A stretch of 61,070 bases of DNA from the NCBI GenBank assembly GCA_948470755.1, contig CAOKPU010000009.1, positions 1 through 61,070 on the forward strand. The letters are read 5' to 3'. The DNA comes from an uncultured Lachnospiraceae bacterium. Lineage in GTDB: Bacteria; Bacillota; Clostridia; Lachnospirales; Lachnospiraceae. Below, piece by piece: positions 29,086 to 38,822 of this stretch; positions within the stretch are counted from its first letter, which is position 1, and every line of letters starts with the position of its first letter. The notes under the pieces are model-generated. The model was not told the origin of the DNA. It searched no databases and saw only the letters and a list, made by a program, of their open reading frames with translations. The translations under genes were made by a program, and so were the position numbers.

Positions 29086-30852
29086 TTAATATTTGCCTAA
29101 ATCAATATCCAAAACATCCATCGGTTCCGGTGCGCTGCTGTATACAGGCTGTGCCACCGGCGCACTGGCTGTTGCATACTCAGCACGAAGCTTAAACTTA
29201 GCAACAAGCCCTTTGAGGACTTCGGCCTGGTTGGAAAGCTCTGCGCTGGCTGCCGCACTTTGCTCCGAGGTTGCGGAATTGGTCTGTACAACGCTGGAAA
29301 TCTGATCCACGCCTACCGTAACCTGCTCTACTGCGCCTGCCTGCTCTTCCGCCGCATCCGCGATCTTATCTACTGTAGCGGCAGCGGTACGTACTTCCTC
29401 AACCACCTTTGATAAGGAGTTTGCCGTTTCGCCGGCAATTTCTTTACCGCGCGATACTGCTGCGATGGAACTTTCGATTAATACGGCCGTATCATTAGAT
29501 GCTACGGTACTCTTATTTGCAAGGCTGCGTACTTCTTCCGCCACTACGGCAAATCCCTTGCCCGCTTCGCCTGCACGAGCCGCTTCTACCGCCGCATTCA
29601 ATGCCAATATATTTGTCTGGAAGGAAATATCCTCAATCGTCTTGATAATCTTGCCGATTTCATCCGAAGTACGGGTAATTTCTTCCATAGCAGCCATCAT
29701 ATCATGCATCTGCCTGTTGCATTCTTCCACTTCATCGCCGGCCATGCTGGACTGGCTCTTTGCATTTCTTGCATTTTCCGCCGTTTCTTTTACCTGTTTT
29801 GAAATACCTGTAATTGTCGCTGCCAACTCTTCCACAGCAGCAGCCTGCTCCGTTGCCCCCTGTGCAAGAGCCTGGGCGCCGCAGGATACCTGTCCGGCTC
29901 CTGATGCCACCTGATCCGCGCTTCTGTTAATCTGTCCCATCGTGGAACTCAGATCACGGTTCAGTTTACGGATGGACAACAGCAGATTCTGGCACCTTCC
30001 CACATATCTTTCTTCCGCCTGCGTACGCACATCGAAATTACCGTTCGCCATCTCCTCCAACAACCGGGAAGCATCCGAAATAACATCCCCCAAGATAGCC
30101 GCCATATTCCTGAAAGCATTCGCCAGACTGCCCAGCTCATCTTTTGACTTATAAGCGATATTAATATCGAAATCGCCGCTTACAATCTTGCTGGCCGCTG
30201 TTTCCAGTTCACGGACCGGACGTACAATACTTCTTGTCAAATATGTAGAAAGTATCAAAGTAATGAGAAGCGCACCACCTGCCAAGCTAAGCTGCGCTAC
30301 TACCAGCATATCCTGCATGGATACGGTCTCTTCATAATCCGTCTGCGCGCTGCCTGCCGCAGAGTCACTGATTTTGATAAGGGTGCTCACAGCTTCTTCT
30401 ACCATAGACTGATATTCGCTCAACAACATCGTCTGAGCCGCCTGCATATCCGTATTGGACAGTTCAATGACCGCTTCCTGCATTTCCACCGCTTTTGTCA
30501 TGCTCACCTTGAATGCATCCAGCAATGCCGCATCGCCTTCAAAATTCTGGAACAACCAAGTTGCATTATCTTCCATCAGCGTCATTTCCTTATTCAAATC
30601 GCTTAAATAGGACTCCGCCTTGCTTTCATCCTGTTCAATTGTAATAAACGAAAGATCTTTCACGATAATCTGCAGCCCGCGGCGCATATCCATTACCCGG
30701 TTGGTTACCTGATAGCCGACATTATAGAATTCGGAATATTTATCCGCATTCTCATTCAATCCGGCAATAGCCATCGCAACGGTAGAGCAGAATAAAATAA
30801 TAATCAACATAAATGTTATTAACAATTTTGTACCAATTTTCAGATTTTTCAT
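29086..30852 (-). CDS. Methyl-accepting chemotaxis protein (four-helix-bundle sensor)
   Basis: Transmembrane chemoreceptor of 588 residues: helix 1 (about 7-29), an extracellular all-helical sensor (about 30-190), helix 2 (about 190-212), HAMP ([18 protein letters not shown]), and the cytoplasmic signalling domain with the hairpin tip [24 protein letters not shown] split as seen near residues 412-435, which docks CheA and CheW. The last residues, DIDLGKY, resemble the end of the other receptor at 34331-35677. It is separate from the che operon, in a monocistronic position. Confidence 0.95.
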   Translation of the reverse strand: MKNLKIGTKLLITFMLIIILFCSTVAMAIAGLNENADKYSEFYNVGYQVTNRVMDMRRGLQIIVKDLSFITIEQDESKAESYLSDLNKEMTLMEDNATWLFQNFEGDAALLDAFKVSMTKAVEMQEAVIELSNTDMQAAQTMLLSEYQSMVEEAVSTLIKISDSAAGSAQTDYEETVSMQDMLVVAQLSLAGGALLITLILSTYLTRSIVRPVRELETAASKIVSGDFDINIAYKSKDELGSLANAFRNMAAILGDVISDASRLLEEMANGNFDVRTQAEERYVGRCQNLLLSIRKLNRDLSSTMGQINRSADQVASGAGQVSCGAQALAQGATEQAAAVEELAATITGISKQVKETAENARNAKSQSSMAGDEVEECNRQMHDMMAAMEEITRTSDEIGKIIKTIEDISFQTNILALNAAVEAARAGEAGKGFAVVAEEVRSLANKSTVASNDTAVLIESSIAAVSRGKEIAGETANSLSKVVEEVRTAAATVDKIADAAEEQAGAVEQVTVGVDQISSVVQTNSATSEQSAAASAELSNQAEVLKGLVAKFKLRAEYATASAPVAQPVYSSAPEPMDVLDIDLGKY

Positions 30853-30900
30853 ATTAATTCACATTCCTTTCGCCCGGTTTAGCACATTTTCAAATTAAAG

Positions 30901-30963
30901 ACCTCGCAGCATTCGCCAAATTCCTCTTTCACAGCCACTTGGCTCATTGCCCGCGGGAATAAA
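30901..30963. repeat. Dispersed repeat family B, copy 2
   Basis: Shares ACCTCGC-R-GC, GCCAA and the core CAGCCACTT-NN-CTC-R-TTGCCC-R-CGGGAATAAA with 12527-12580. Small hairpins AGCC/GGCT and CCCGCGGG are inside the core. Confidence 0.7.
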
Positions 30964-31033
30964 ATATAAGATTCATTTATGCGCCTTGCCTGCCTTTTAT
31001 TTTTTTCTCTCATATCCTTTACACAGACACATT

Positions 31034-31093
31034 TTAGCTGCATTTTGCTGGCGCCCTTGTGAAATTGCAGCCGCATTTTTCTCTTTCCTTCAA
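31034..31093 (-). CDS. Possible 19-residue cysteine-rich peptide (weak)
   Basis: A TTG at 31093 is preceded by GAGGAGGGG at good distance; the frame reads MKEREKCGCNFTRAPAKCS and stops. It lies in the leader region of the chemoreceptor gene downstream. A small peptide or leader is possible, but chance is also possible because only the site and the frame support it. Confidence 0.2.
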   Translation of the reverse strand: MKEREKCGCNFTRAPAKCS

Positions 31094-31384
31094 CGTACCC
31101 CTCCTCATTCTATATTACCAGCGTCCATCCGCGGTTTTAATCCTATCTATTTTTATAAAAAAGCATCTTCGGCGCTTTACAATTTATCCGTCCAATGACG
31201 GGCTTTCCTGTAAAGATTCGAATTATCAAAAGCCTTTTATATAACGAAAAGCAATTATTAATCCATATATATACGATTATAGTCGATTTTTTGCATTCTG
31301 TCTACACAATTCGCGAATCCTGCATAGTAAATATGTAACAGTTTTTCTATTATTTTTATGCATCTTGACAAAAACCATAAAAAA

Positions 31385-31475
31385 GTATGCGTCCTGACGC
31401 ACACTCGCGCCGGAGCGCGGCTGCGACAGCAGCCATTTTCCTTTTTCGCGCAGTGCGCATCCTCCCGGAGGGTTT
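31385..31475. repeat. Hairpin-rich repeat family C, copy 1
   Basis: A string of small perfect palindromes: TGCGTC-CT-GACGCA, GGCTGC-GACA-GCAGCC, GCGCA-G-TGCGC and CCTCC-C-GGAGG. The same order with base changes occurs at 44565-44650. On the minus strand the last hairpin is followed by six T and could act as a terminator. Confidence 0.75.
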
Positions 31476-31540
31476 TATTTCATAGGAAAGGCCTTTACTT
31501 TAATGTTTCACCGCAACAAAGTATTTCCTATGAAATAAAA
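31473..31540. repeat. 17-base perfect inverted repeat, 34-base spacer
   Basis: TTTTATTTCATAGGAAA (31473-31489) is exactly complementary to TTTCCTATGAAATAAAA (31524-31540). It abuts repeat family C and may be part of the same mobile-like element. Confidence 0.8.
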
Positions 31541-31541
31541 T

Positions 31542-31572
31542 TAAGTCCGGCAAATACATTTTTCCGGACTTA
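31542..31572 (-). terminator. Terminator after small lipoprotein gene
   Basis: TAAGTCCGG (31542-31550) pairs with CCGGACTTA (31564-31572); on the minus strand it is followed by AATTTTATTT. It lies 30 bases past the lipoprotein stop. Confidence 0.65.
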
Positions 31573-31601
31573 TCAATCATATGAAACCACCTTTTGTTGC
31601 A

Positions 31602-32090
31602 TCACCAAATATAAACCCCGCCGCCATGCTCCATCTTAACCCCTTTGGCCTCAATGAATTTCCCTTTCTTTTCCTCTTCAAATAATAAAATCCTCCTGCC
31701 TCTCTCCCTCAGCCTCCCTTTTTCATCCAATTCCCAAAGCGTCCTTTTTTCTTCCTCCATACTCCCGCAAAGCACAAAAATATTTCCTTTTCGATCTATT
31801 CCCATATCCTTTACATCAAACCGCTCCGGCAGACAAGCGTATTTTTCCGTCTTTGCCCCTTTTCTGTTTGTAAAAACGGCCGTCAGCCTATGGTTTTTAT
31901 AGTAACATCCATAAAATTCATTTTTTGTTATCGCAACTATACTGAATTGATTTCCTTCTTCCACATGTTTCTCATACCATAAATACGGACACGATGCCTG
32001 AAAGCTATCCTTTCCCTTCCCGCACCCTGTCAAAAGTAAAGCCAAGAAGAATACGGCCGCCGCTATTAACCCTTTTCCCAGCTTTTCCAT
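31602..32090 (-). CDS. Small lipoprotein of unknown function
   Basis: 162 residues with a signal peptide and lipobox LLTGC (about residues 19-23), so anchored on the outer face of the membrane. The rest is hydrophilic with repeated strand-turn patterns (DRKGNIFVLCGSMEE, LWELDEKGRL) that resemble a partial beta-propeller, but no family is recognised. It follows the GHKL kinase gene by 107 bases on the same strand and may be controlled by or report to that two-component pair. Confidence 0.75.
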   Translation of the reverse strand: MEKLGKGLIAAAVFFLALLLTGCGKGKDSFQASCPYLWYEKHVEEGNQFSIVAITKNEFYGCYYKNHRLTAVFTNRKGAKTEKYACLPERFDVKDMGIDRKGNIFVLCGSMEEEKRTLWELDEKGRLRERGRRILLFEEEKKGKFIEAKGVKMEHGGGVYIW

Positions 32091-32197
32091 AACAAAACCA
32101 CATCCCTTCTCAGAACTGCCTTTTGTAACTTAACATAAAAAGAAAAGCTGTGCCGCTTTATGCTAAAACTGGACTATAGTTTTGTCATAAATAGATC

Positions 32198-33490
32198 CTA
32201 CATATACAAAATCAATTTTACATAAAAACGCCCCCCTTTTGTATCCGCCTCCATAATCCCATTATATTTTTCCACAATTTTCTTCACATTAGTCAGACCG
32301 ATCCCATGCTGTTCCCTATCCTTTTTCGTTGTATAAAAAGGTGCGTTTTCCCGATATATAATATCTGAAATAGGAAATTCCCCATTCCCTTTTAAAGCCG
32401 GTCCTTTACGGAAACTGTTCTCTATTTCTATTCTCAGCACTCCCTGCTTTAGCTTTATTTTCACATGCAGCCGTTTTTCTTCCGTTTCTTTCGCGGCTTC
32501 CATGGCATTTTCCAGCAGATTACCCAGAATCACATTGACATCGAAGGAATGGCTGATGTCTGATGGAAGCTGCACATCCGCCTCTACATCTTCCAACTCC
32601 TCCTTGGCTCTTTGAAGCATATAGTTGAGTACGCTGTCAATTTCCGTGTTCCCGGAAGAAACGATCTCCTTTGGGTTTTTGATAAATTCTTCCATACTGT
32701 CTATGTATTCCTGTATCGAACCATCCTCGTTCTTTATGGCCAAAAGCTTCAATTCATTCATATGATGCTTCATATCGTGCCTTAATCTTCTCACCCTGTC
32801 CTCATTCTGTAATATGATCTCCAACTGATTGGCATAAATCCGTACTCTTTGTTTCAATATTGCATTTTCATATTTTTGGGAAAAGGATTTTAAGAGCAGA
32901 TTATAAAGATAAAGCACAAGGAAATTCACGATCAACAGGCTGGCGCTCACCATAACGATAAACATCCTCCTGTTTCCGATATCCACTACAGATACAAGGA
33001 TCCAGACAATAATCATACTACAGATGGGAACGAAAATCAGCGGGACATCCTTTCCCTCCCCTTTTTTCTTCCTCCCATTTACAATCCTTTCCGTCAGTAA
33101 TTCACATATAAAAATCAAAATTACTGTCGTTACTGCAGAAATAAGGTTTATTTCCCATCTTCCCATACTTCCCAGCAGAAAATAGGATGTGACATCGCAC
33201 CCCATATGGATCATGTAAATAGTACAAGTCAGAAACAGGATTGTCTTCATTGATTTTGTATACAAAAACACTATTAAGGCAATTCCCGTTATATTGACCA
33301 ATATATTCAGCCATGTTAAATGAAAAGCAAGGCTGAACCCAGTGTTTATGAAGAAAAAAACTCCATAAACAAGGATTTCCCTTACCGTTATTTTTTCCTC
33401 CATTTCCTCCTCTAAAAAAATATGTATATATTTCCTAAGAAGGTAGATCCTGAAAAGGTTGCTCAATGAGTAAATCACTATTTTCATCAT
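32198..33490 (-). CDS. GHKL-domain sensor histidine kinase (AgrC-like)
   Basis: Membrane sensor of 430 residues with about six helices in the first 210, a linker coiled coil, the phosphoacceptor segment RRLRHDMKHHMNELK and a GHKL ATPase (N box LGNLLENAMEAAKE, G box HGIGLTNVKKIVEKYNG). Kinases of this form pair with LytTR regulators in peptide quorum sensing, but no AgrB or AgrD gene is nearby, so the signal is unknown. The start follows the stop of the LytTR regulator by seven bases. The cognate regulator is immediately upstream. Confidence 0.92.
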   Translation of the reverse strand: MMKIVIYSLSNLFRIYLLRKYIHIFLEEEMEEKITVREILVYGVFFFINTGFSLAFHLTWLNILVNITGIALIVFLYTKSMKTILFLTCTIYMIHMGCDVTSYFLLGSMGRWEINLISAVTTVILIFICELLTERIVNGRKKKGEGKDVPLIFVPICSMIIVWILVSVVDIGNRRMFIVMVSASLLIVNFLVLYLYNLLLKSFSQKYENAILKQRVRIYANQLEIILQNEDRVRRLRHDMKHHMNELKLLAIKNEDGSIQEYIDSMEEFIKNPKEIVSSGNTEIDSVLNYMLQRAKEELEDVEADVQLPSDISHSFDVNVILGNLLENAMEAAKETEEKRLHVKIKLKQGVLRIEIENSFRKGPALKGNGEFPISDIIYRENAPFYTTKKDREQHGIGLTNVKKIVEKYNGIMEADTKGGRFYVKLILYM

Positions 33491-33497
33491 ACGCGCC

Positions 33498-34205
33498 CTA
33501 CATCCCTTCCTGCAAAATCCTTTCCCTTACCTGTTTACGGTTTGCTTTGCTGATCGTCAATGCAGTCCCGTCAGTCAGCTCAACCCCTTCGTAAGTATAA
33601 CGGACGATATGGTTCCTGTTTACCACATAAGATTTATGAATCACTATAAATTCCTGCGGAAGATGGTTTACTACATCTTTCAGCTTCCCATAAAATTCTT
33701 TTTCTTCATGAAGGGTGATCACTCGTATTTTCCTGCCTTCACTGACAAAATACATAATTTCGCAAAAAGAAAGGTAATAGTAATCCCTGCCGCACTGGAA
33801 TTCAAATTTCCCCATATCTTTACCAAGTATTTTTACCGCCAGTTCCAGCGCATCGTCTATCTGGGGCTGTGCAACCGGCTTTACTAAAAAATCCATGGGC
33901 TGCGTCTTAAATAGATGCCGGGCATAAGAAGGCGATCCTGATATGTATATGATCTGCATCTTCCTATCCTCCAACCGGTTCCGTATATAATCCCCTACCT
34001 CTATCCCGCTTAACCGGAAAAGTTCAATATCCAGAAATAAAATATCGATATGCCCATCCTTTTTCAAATAATCCAAAAGCCCCTCTCCCGTATACCAGAT
34101 TTTTATTTCCGCAGGGATTTCCTTTTCCTTTATGTATTGCAGTATCATCTCCTCTATCGAAGCACAAAAACTTTTTCCGTCATCGCATATCCCAATATGG
34201 TACAC
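33498..34205 (-). CDS. LytTR-family response regulator
   Basis: Response regulator with a CheY-like receiver (acidic pair in GICDDG, phosphoacceptor Asp in DILFLDIELF, Lys in DFLVKPV) and a C-terminal LytTR DNA-binding domain (FIVIHKSYVVNRNHI, ALTISKANRKQVRE). The ATG at 34211 abuts its own GGAGG, so the GTG at 34205, six bases past that site, is the better start (235 residues). It is the partner of the GHKL kinase downstream. Confidence 0.92.
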   Translation of the reverse strand: MYHIGICDDGKSFCASIEEMILQYIKEKEIPAEIKIWYTGEGLLDYLKKDGHIDILFLDIELFRLSGIEVGDYIRNRLEDRKMQIIYISGSPSYARHLFKTQPMDFLVKPVAQPQIDDALELAVKILGKDMGKFEFQCGRDYYYLSFCEIMYFVSEGRKIRVITLHEEKEFYGKLKDVVNHLPQEFIVIHKSYVVNRNHIVRYTYEGVELTDGTALTISKANRKQVRERILQEGM

Positions 34206-34243
34206 TTCCATCCTCCTCTTTTGACATCTCTAACATTTACAGC

Positions 34244-34283
34244 AGAAAAAAGTGTACACTTTCGATTGTGCACACTTTTTTCT
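34244..34283. terminator. 16-base-stem hairpin ending the chemosensory operon
   Basis: AGAAAAAAGTGTACAC (34244-34259) pairs at 15 of 16 positions with 34268-34283 around an eight-base loop; T-runs lie within the arms in both directions. It stands 48 bases past the chemoreceptor stop and 39 bases before the LytTR regulator, so it separates the two units. Confidence 0.7.
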
Positions 34284-34330
34284 ATACTTTATTGGAATAA
34301 CGCCCTGATGCATTTCACCATTATGCACCC

Positions 34331-35677
34331 TTAATATTTCCCAAATTCGTCCCCTAATGAAATAATCTGTTCATTATCATTAACAGGATAACTTGCGCTC
34401 TTTACAGGGGATATTGACGAGCCGGCGCCAAGGTTATAGCTGGAAAGCAGTTCATGCATTCTCGCAGCGAGGTTGGAGAGTTCTTCGCTGGCTGCCGCAC
34501 ATTCTTCGCTGGTAGCTGAAGTCGTCTGTACTACTTGGGAAACCTGGGCAATCGCCTGATTGATCTGGGCAACCGCCGTTGCCTGATAATTAGACGAATC
34601 AGCAATGCCGTTAATGATCACTTCACTCTTTTGTACAACGCCGGTAATGGTTTCCAAAGCTTTCGCAGTATCATCGGCCAGTTTGGAGCCCGTTTCCACT
34701 TTGCTGATGGAATCCTCGATCAATTCCGCCGTTTCAGAAGCCGCTGCCGCACTTTTTGCCGCCAGGCTCCTTACTTCTTCCGCAACAACTGCAAACCCTT
34801 TTCCTGCCTCTCCTGCTCTTGCGGCCTCTACCGCCGCATTCAACGCCAGGATATTCGTCTGGAATGCAATATCATCAATTACCTTAATAATCTTTGAAAT
34901 GCTTTCGGAAGATCTGTTAATATCCGCCATCGCTTCCATCATATCATGCATCTGGGAATTCCCGTACTTTACATCTTTAATGGCCTGTGCTACAAGTTCC
35001 GCCGCAGAATCCGCTTCTTCCGCATTCTGTTTCGTCTTTTCTGCAATTTCATCAATCGACGCCGTAATCTGCTGGATAGCGCTCGCCTGTTCGGTAGAGC
35101 CTTGCGCTAAGGACTGGCTCGCCCCTGCTACCTGTGAAGAGTTGGTTGTCACCTGGTTGCCAACTTCTTTAATATTGCTGAGTATATGAAAATTATCTTC
35201 CACCAATTGCTTCAAAGAATTGCCCAGCAAATCTTCCGGGGACTTCGGATTCACCGTAATAGTCAGATTACCATGGGATACCGCTTCGGCAATTTTGGCC
35301 TGATACTTGATGTTCTCAATCACTTCTTTATATTCATCCACCAAATCGCCGAACTCATCATTATTATATTTTACCAGTTCGATGTCCACACGGCCCATTG
35401 CAATATCTTTTGCGGCATCGGACAACTGCTTCACGGATTTTTCAATAATCTTGATCAGAAGCGACGCAATCCATACCGTGATCACTATGGAAAGCAATGC
35501 AAAAGCGATCGTTACAAATCCTGAGATCTTTATGAACCTCTCCTTTGCGCTTTCTTCCACAATAGCGGCCGCCCATTTCGTCGTCACATCGCTGATTAAA
35601 ATATTTAAAATGGTAATTGCAATCGGAATCAAAAAGCCAAGTATCAATTTCGTCTTCATCTTCATATTCTTCATCAT
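34331..35677 (-). CDS. Methyl-accepting chemotaxis protein with minimal outer loop
   Basis: Chemoreceptor of 448 residues. Two membrane helices (about 9-27 and 48-72) leave only about 20 residues outside, so it has no classical ligand domain. A HAMP segment and a full signalling domain follow, with the tip [16 protein letters not shown] and [18 protein letters not shown] near the middle. The C-terminal residues are SLGDEFGKY. It is the last gene of the che operon and probably signals through the CheA and CheW encoded upstream; the stimulus may be internal or come through a partner. Confidence 0.95.
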   Translation of the reverse strand: MMKNMKMKTKLILGFLIPIAITILNILISDVTTKWAAAIVEESAKERFIKISGFVTIAFALLSIVITVWIASLLIKIIEKSVKQLSDAAKDIAMGRVDIELVKYNNDEFGDLVDEYKEVIENIKYQAKIAEAVSHGNLTITVNPKSPEDLLGNSLKQLVEDNFHILSNIKEVGNQVTTNSSQVAGASQSLAQGSTEQASAIQQITASIDEIAEKTKQNAEEADSAAELVAQAIKDVKYGNSQMHDMMEAMADINRSSESISKIIKVIDDIAFQTNILALNAAVEAARAGEAGKGFAVVAEEVRSLAAKSAAAASETAELIEDSISKVETGSKLADDTAKALETITGVVQKSEVIINGIADSSNYQATAVAQINQAIAQVSQVVQTTSATSEECAAASEELSNLAARMHELLSSYNLGAGSSISPVKSASYPVNDNEQIISLGDEFGKY

Positions 35678-35686
35678 TATTCACCC

Positions 35687-36226
35687 TCACTCTCCATCAA
35701 CCATTAACTCTGTCCCCTGCTCAGACGTCAACTGTTCTTCATCATTTAACAGCCTTTCCGGATCCAAAAGCAGTTTTACGGAATCCCCTACTTTGCCAAT
35801 TCCATATACATACTTATTCTGCGAACGATCCACACGGCTGATGGAAGGCGGCGGAAGAATATTTTCATCCTGGATTTCCACTACCTCCGCAATCTTTTCA
35901 ACGATAAGGCCTACTAATGTTGACTTAACGTCAACCACGATAATACAGGTCCTGTCGTTGTATTCAAAAGGATCTCTGTTAAAACGTCTGTGTACATCAA
36001 TAACCGGGATGATCTTTCCCCTCAGATTGATCAACCCCATAATATAATCCTCGGTTTCAGGAACCGGCGTGATATCCTGAAATCCGATAATTTCATTCAC
36101 ATACTGAATTTTCAGCCCATAACATTCGCTTCCTGACAAAAAAGTCATATACATCCCTTTTTGCGCATCATGCTCTTCTTCAGGGGATGTTACGGATGCT
36201 TTCTTGCTCTTACTGATCTCATCCAT
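35687..36226 (-). CDS. cheW: Chemotaxis coupling protein CheW
   Basis: Adaptor that links chemoreceptors to CheA. 179 residues: an N-terminal Ser/Glu-rich extension of about 25, the CheW SH3-like core (FLSGSECYGLKIQYVNEI, MGLINLRGKIIPVIDVHRRF) and an acidic C-terminal tail of about 20. E. coli CheW has 167, so the size is normal with extra tails. AAAGGAG precedes the ATG. It lies between cheA and the receptor gene in the same direction. Confidence 0.95.
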   Translation of the reverse strand: MDEISKSKKASVTSPEEEHDAQKGMYMTFLSGSECYGLKIQYVNEIIGFQDITPVPETEDYIMGLINLRGKIIPVIDVHRRFNRDPFEYNDRTCIIVVDVKSTLVGLIVEKIAEVVEIQDENILPPPSISRVDRSQNKYVYGIGKVGDSVKLLLDPERLLNDEEQLTSEQGTELMVDGE

Positions 36227-36247
36227 AGGATACTCCTTTCCTCCACT

Positions 36248-38383
36248 CTATTCTAAAAATCCGCTAGGATCCAAGATGAGGGCAATGCTGCCATCCCCTA
36301 GCTGCGTACATCCTGACAAGCCTTTTATTTTCTTGATATAAGAAGGGATCGGTTTGACAACGATCTCCTGCTTTCCTACCAATTTATCAACAAACATGCA
36401 GATTGTCTTGCCGTCCAGTTCAAGGACAACCATCATCCCGTCTTCCACGGATTGTTTGTAATCCTTCAGGCCATACCAATCGCCCAATCTCAATACCGGG
36501 AAGCATTCGCCTCTCAGCATTACGAATTCGTCCCCGCTCGGCTCATGGATCATCATATCTTCCCTTACGCTTACGAATTCTTTTACCAAACCGGTTTCCA
36601 CAACAAAAGAAGAGGTTCCCGTCTCCAAAACAACACCGTCAACGATAGCCAAGGTAAGCGGTATCTTTAAGTTCATGGTGCTTCCCTCGCCCGGTGTGCT
36701 TTCTATCTCCAACAATCCGCCGATCGCCTGGATATTCTGTACCACTACGTCCATTCCGACGCCTCGCCCTGAGTATTCCGTCACCTGCTCATTCGTGGAA
36801 AATCCAGGCAGTGTAATAAATTGGTAAACTTCCTTATCCGTATAGGCCGAATCCGGTTTCCCGTCTTCCAAAAGCCCCTGTTTCCTTGCTTTTGCGAGGA
36901 TTTTATCCCTTTCCAGCCCCCTTCCGTTATCGGTAACGCTGATCCAAACCTTCCCGGCTTCTGTTTTCGCTGAAAGAGTAACCTTTCCTTTCTCTTTCTT
37001 ACCGCTGGCCATCCTCTCTTCATCCGTCTCAATGCCATGATCCACCGCATTGCGGACAAGATGCATTAACGGGTCGGAAATATGCTCGATAATATTCTTA
37101 TCTACTTCCGTATTCTCCCCTACCATCTCAAAATTGATGTCTTTCCCCAATTTCCTTGAGACGTCGAATACAATACGGTTCATCTTCTGGAAGGTATTGG
37201 TCAGGGGAACCATCCTCATGGACATGATTACATTCTGTAAATCCGTAGAAATCTTTGCCATCTGGGACGCCGCTTTATTAAAGTTCGTCAGATCCAGGCC
37301 TGGTACCTTCAAATCCGGGTTCTGCATTACTACAGATTCTGAAATAACCAATTCCCCGATCAAATCCATCAGCATATCCATCTTACTTACGTTTACGCTG
37401 ATAAAGGTTGCCTTATCCGACTTCGTCTTATCTTTAGCCAGTTTCTTAGGTTTGCCCGGTTCTTTCGGCTTTATGACAAAGTCGCCGGGAGATATCTTAT
37501 CTTCCTTCTTCCCTTCCTCGGAAGCCGCTTTCTTCGCCTCAATTTCCTCTACGCTGGACTCTAAGTCAATAGCCGTCTGTTCTTCCCCAAAGTCAAACCC
37601 TTGCAGGAATTCTTCCGCCTGGCATTCATAAATGTCCACTTTTTCAATATCATACCCGACGCCAATGATATTCCGTACTTCTTCCTCCGAAGCCTGTGCC
37701 TGCAGCAGGATCCGGAACCCTTTTTCAATAATCGTCTGGGCGCTGTTTTCATCCGCAATAATATCTTCCGGAGAATAAAGGATATCTTCCGCAATCTCCT
37801 TTAATGCATACACCACCTTATAAGCATGGACGTTCGCCATCTCCGTTTCAGGGAAAAAGATGACATTAATCTTATAAAAGCGGCTGGCGCTGCTGGCCAC
37901 CGGTGCAATATAAAACTGCTTAGGCTCTTCATGCACATTCCCCGGGAGCCCTTTTGCTGCGCTTTCAGACCCATTTCCCTGGATTTTATCCAAAAACTGG
38001 TTCAGTCCTTCGATCAGTTCACTGGGGTCGCCGTCCGTTCCCTGGCCGCTCTTGATCTTTTCCATTTCCCCGCTGATAAAATCCTCTACTTCCAATACAT
38101 GCTCCACCAATTCCAAGTGAGGGACATTATCAGGATGGGATTCCCTTAAAAAATAGAATACATCTTCCAGCTTATGGGAAATCGCCGTTATATTATCAAA
38201 CATCATAATGCCTGATGAACCCTTGATGGTATGCATCGTCCGGAATATTTCATTGATGCTGTCTTCATCAAAGCAATCCGCATCCTTTTGCTCCAGCACC
38301 ATCTCCTGTAGCTGCTCAAGCAGCTGCTCATTCTCAAACAAATACATGTCCAACATGCCTTCCGTGTTAAACTCGTCAGCCAT
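36248..38383 (-). CDS. cheA: Chemotaxis histidine kinase CheA
   Basis: Central kinase of the array, 711 residues. P1 Hpt domain with phosphoacceptor His51 in MHTIKGSSG; a P2-like region (about 170-270) that should bind the response regulators; P3 dimerisation helices (about 325-400); P4 ATPase with LVRNAVDHGIET, VTDNGRGL and GRGVGMDVV; P5 CheW-like regulatory domain with LRGECFPVLRL at the end. All catalytic residues are intact. In an operon with cheW, cheY-like, cheB and cheR. Confidence 0.96.
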   Translation of the reverse strand: MADEFNTEGMLDMYLFENEQLLEQLQEMVLEQKDADCFDEDSINEIFRTMHTIKGSSGIMMFDNITAISHKLEDVFYFLRESHPDNVPHLELVEHVLEVEDFISGEMEKIKSGQGTDGDPSELIEGLNQFLDKIQGNGSESAAKGLPGNVHEEPKQFYIAPVASSASRFYKINVIFFPETEMANVHAYKVVYALKEIAEDILYSPEDIIADENSAQTIIEKGFRILLQAQASEEEVRNIIGVGYDIEKVDIYECQAEEFLQGFDFGEEQTAIDLESSVEEIEAKKAASEEGKKEDKISPGDFVIKPKEPGKPKKLAKDKTKSDKATFISVNVSKMDMLMDLIGELVISESVVMQNPDLKVPGLDLTNFNKAASQMAKISTDLQNVIMSMRMVPLTNTFQKMNRIVFDVSRKLGKDINFEMVGENTEVDKNIIEHISDPLMHLVRNAVDHGIETDEERMASGKKEKGKVTLSAKTEAGKVWISVTDNGRGLERDKILAKARKQGLLEDGKPDSAYTDKEVYQFITLPGFSTNEQVTEYSGRGVGMDVVVQNIQAIGGLLEIESTPGEGSTMNLKIPLTLAIVDGVVLETGTSSFVVETGLVKEFVSVREDMMIHEPSGDEFVMLRGECFPVLRLGDWYGLKDYKQSVEDGMMVVLELDGKTICMFVDKLVGKQEIVVKPIPSYIKKIKGLSGCTQLGDGSIALILDPSGFLE

Positions 38384-38417
38384 ATGTTTCTCCTTCCTCG
38401 CTTAATAGCTTTTTTAT

Positions 38418-38810
38418 TTAAACCAATCCCAGCTTTTTTAACGCCTGTTCAAACCGGCCTTGGTCAATAGGCTTTCCGGAATATATCGTGCAGCCTAATT
38501 CAAAAGCCATCTTTACATTCCTTTCTTCATTCAAAGCTGTCGTCATAATCACTTTTACGGCCTCGTCTTCCGGGATATTCTTCTGCTTTTCCAGATTGCG
38601 TATCCCCTTCAGAGCCTGATAGCCGTCCATGACAGGCATCATAATATCAAGGCATACTAAATCATATGGCTCATCTTCTTCCAAGGCGAGCATAAATGCA
38701 TCCACTGCTTCCATCCCATCCACGGTTACATCGCATTCCCCGTATTTGGATAAAAAGTTTGCCATGAATTTTCTGGTTACAAAATCATCTTCTGCCAATA
38801 AAATTTTCAT
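38418..38810 (-). CDS. CheY-like single-domain response regulator
   Basis: Stand-alone receiver of 130 residues: acidic residues in LLAEDD, phosphoacceptor Asp in LVCLDIMMPVMDGYQA, switch Thr in IMTTALNEE and Lys in YSGKPI. There is no output domain, so it works by binding, as CheY does on the flagellar motor; with no flagellar genes here its target is open. AGGAG precedes the ATG. It lies between cheA and cheB. Confidence 0.9.
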   Translation of the reverse strand: MKILLAEDDFVTRKFMANFLSKYGECDVTVDGMEAVDAFMLALEEDEPYDLVCLDIMMPVMDGYQALKGIRNLEKQKNIPEDEAVKVIMTTALNEERNVKMAFELGCTIYSGKPIDQGRFEQALKKLGLV

Positions 38811-38822
38811 CCCATCTCTCCT

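Larger units (their letters stand above)
30853..31541. other. Gene-free stretch with repeats B and C
   Basis: About 700 bases without a convincing gene. It holds a copy of repeat family B at 30901-30963, a possible 19-codon cysteine-rich frame at 31034-31093 (minus, TTG start, good ribosome binding site), a hairpin-rich repeat C at 31385-31475 and a 17-base inverted repeat at 31473-31540. The frame across 30879-31076 is probably not a protein, since its sequence is shared with the other repeat B copy only as DNA. Confidence 0.6.

Noticed and set aside
30879-31076. Open frame of 65 codons on the minus strand before the chemoreceptor
   Set aside because: Its last part coincides with repeat family B. 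In the other copy at 12527-12580 the same frame has a stop, so only the DNA is conserved. No ribosome binding site precedes its ATG.
30853-31300. Sigma-28 flagellar promoter for the chemoreceptor
   Set aside because: TAAA and GCCGAA are present but spaced nine bases apart instead of about fifteen.
32198-34205. Agr-type peptide quorum sensing
   Set aside because: Kinase and LytTR regulator fit, but no AgrB protease or AgrD precursor was found in any frame nearby.
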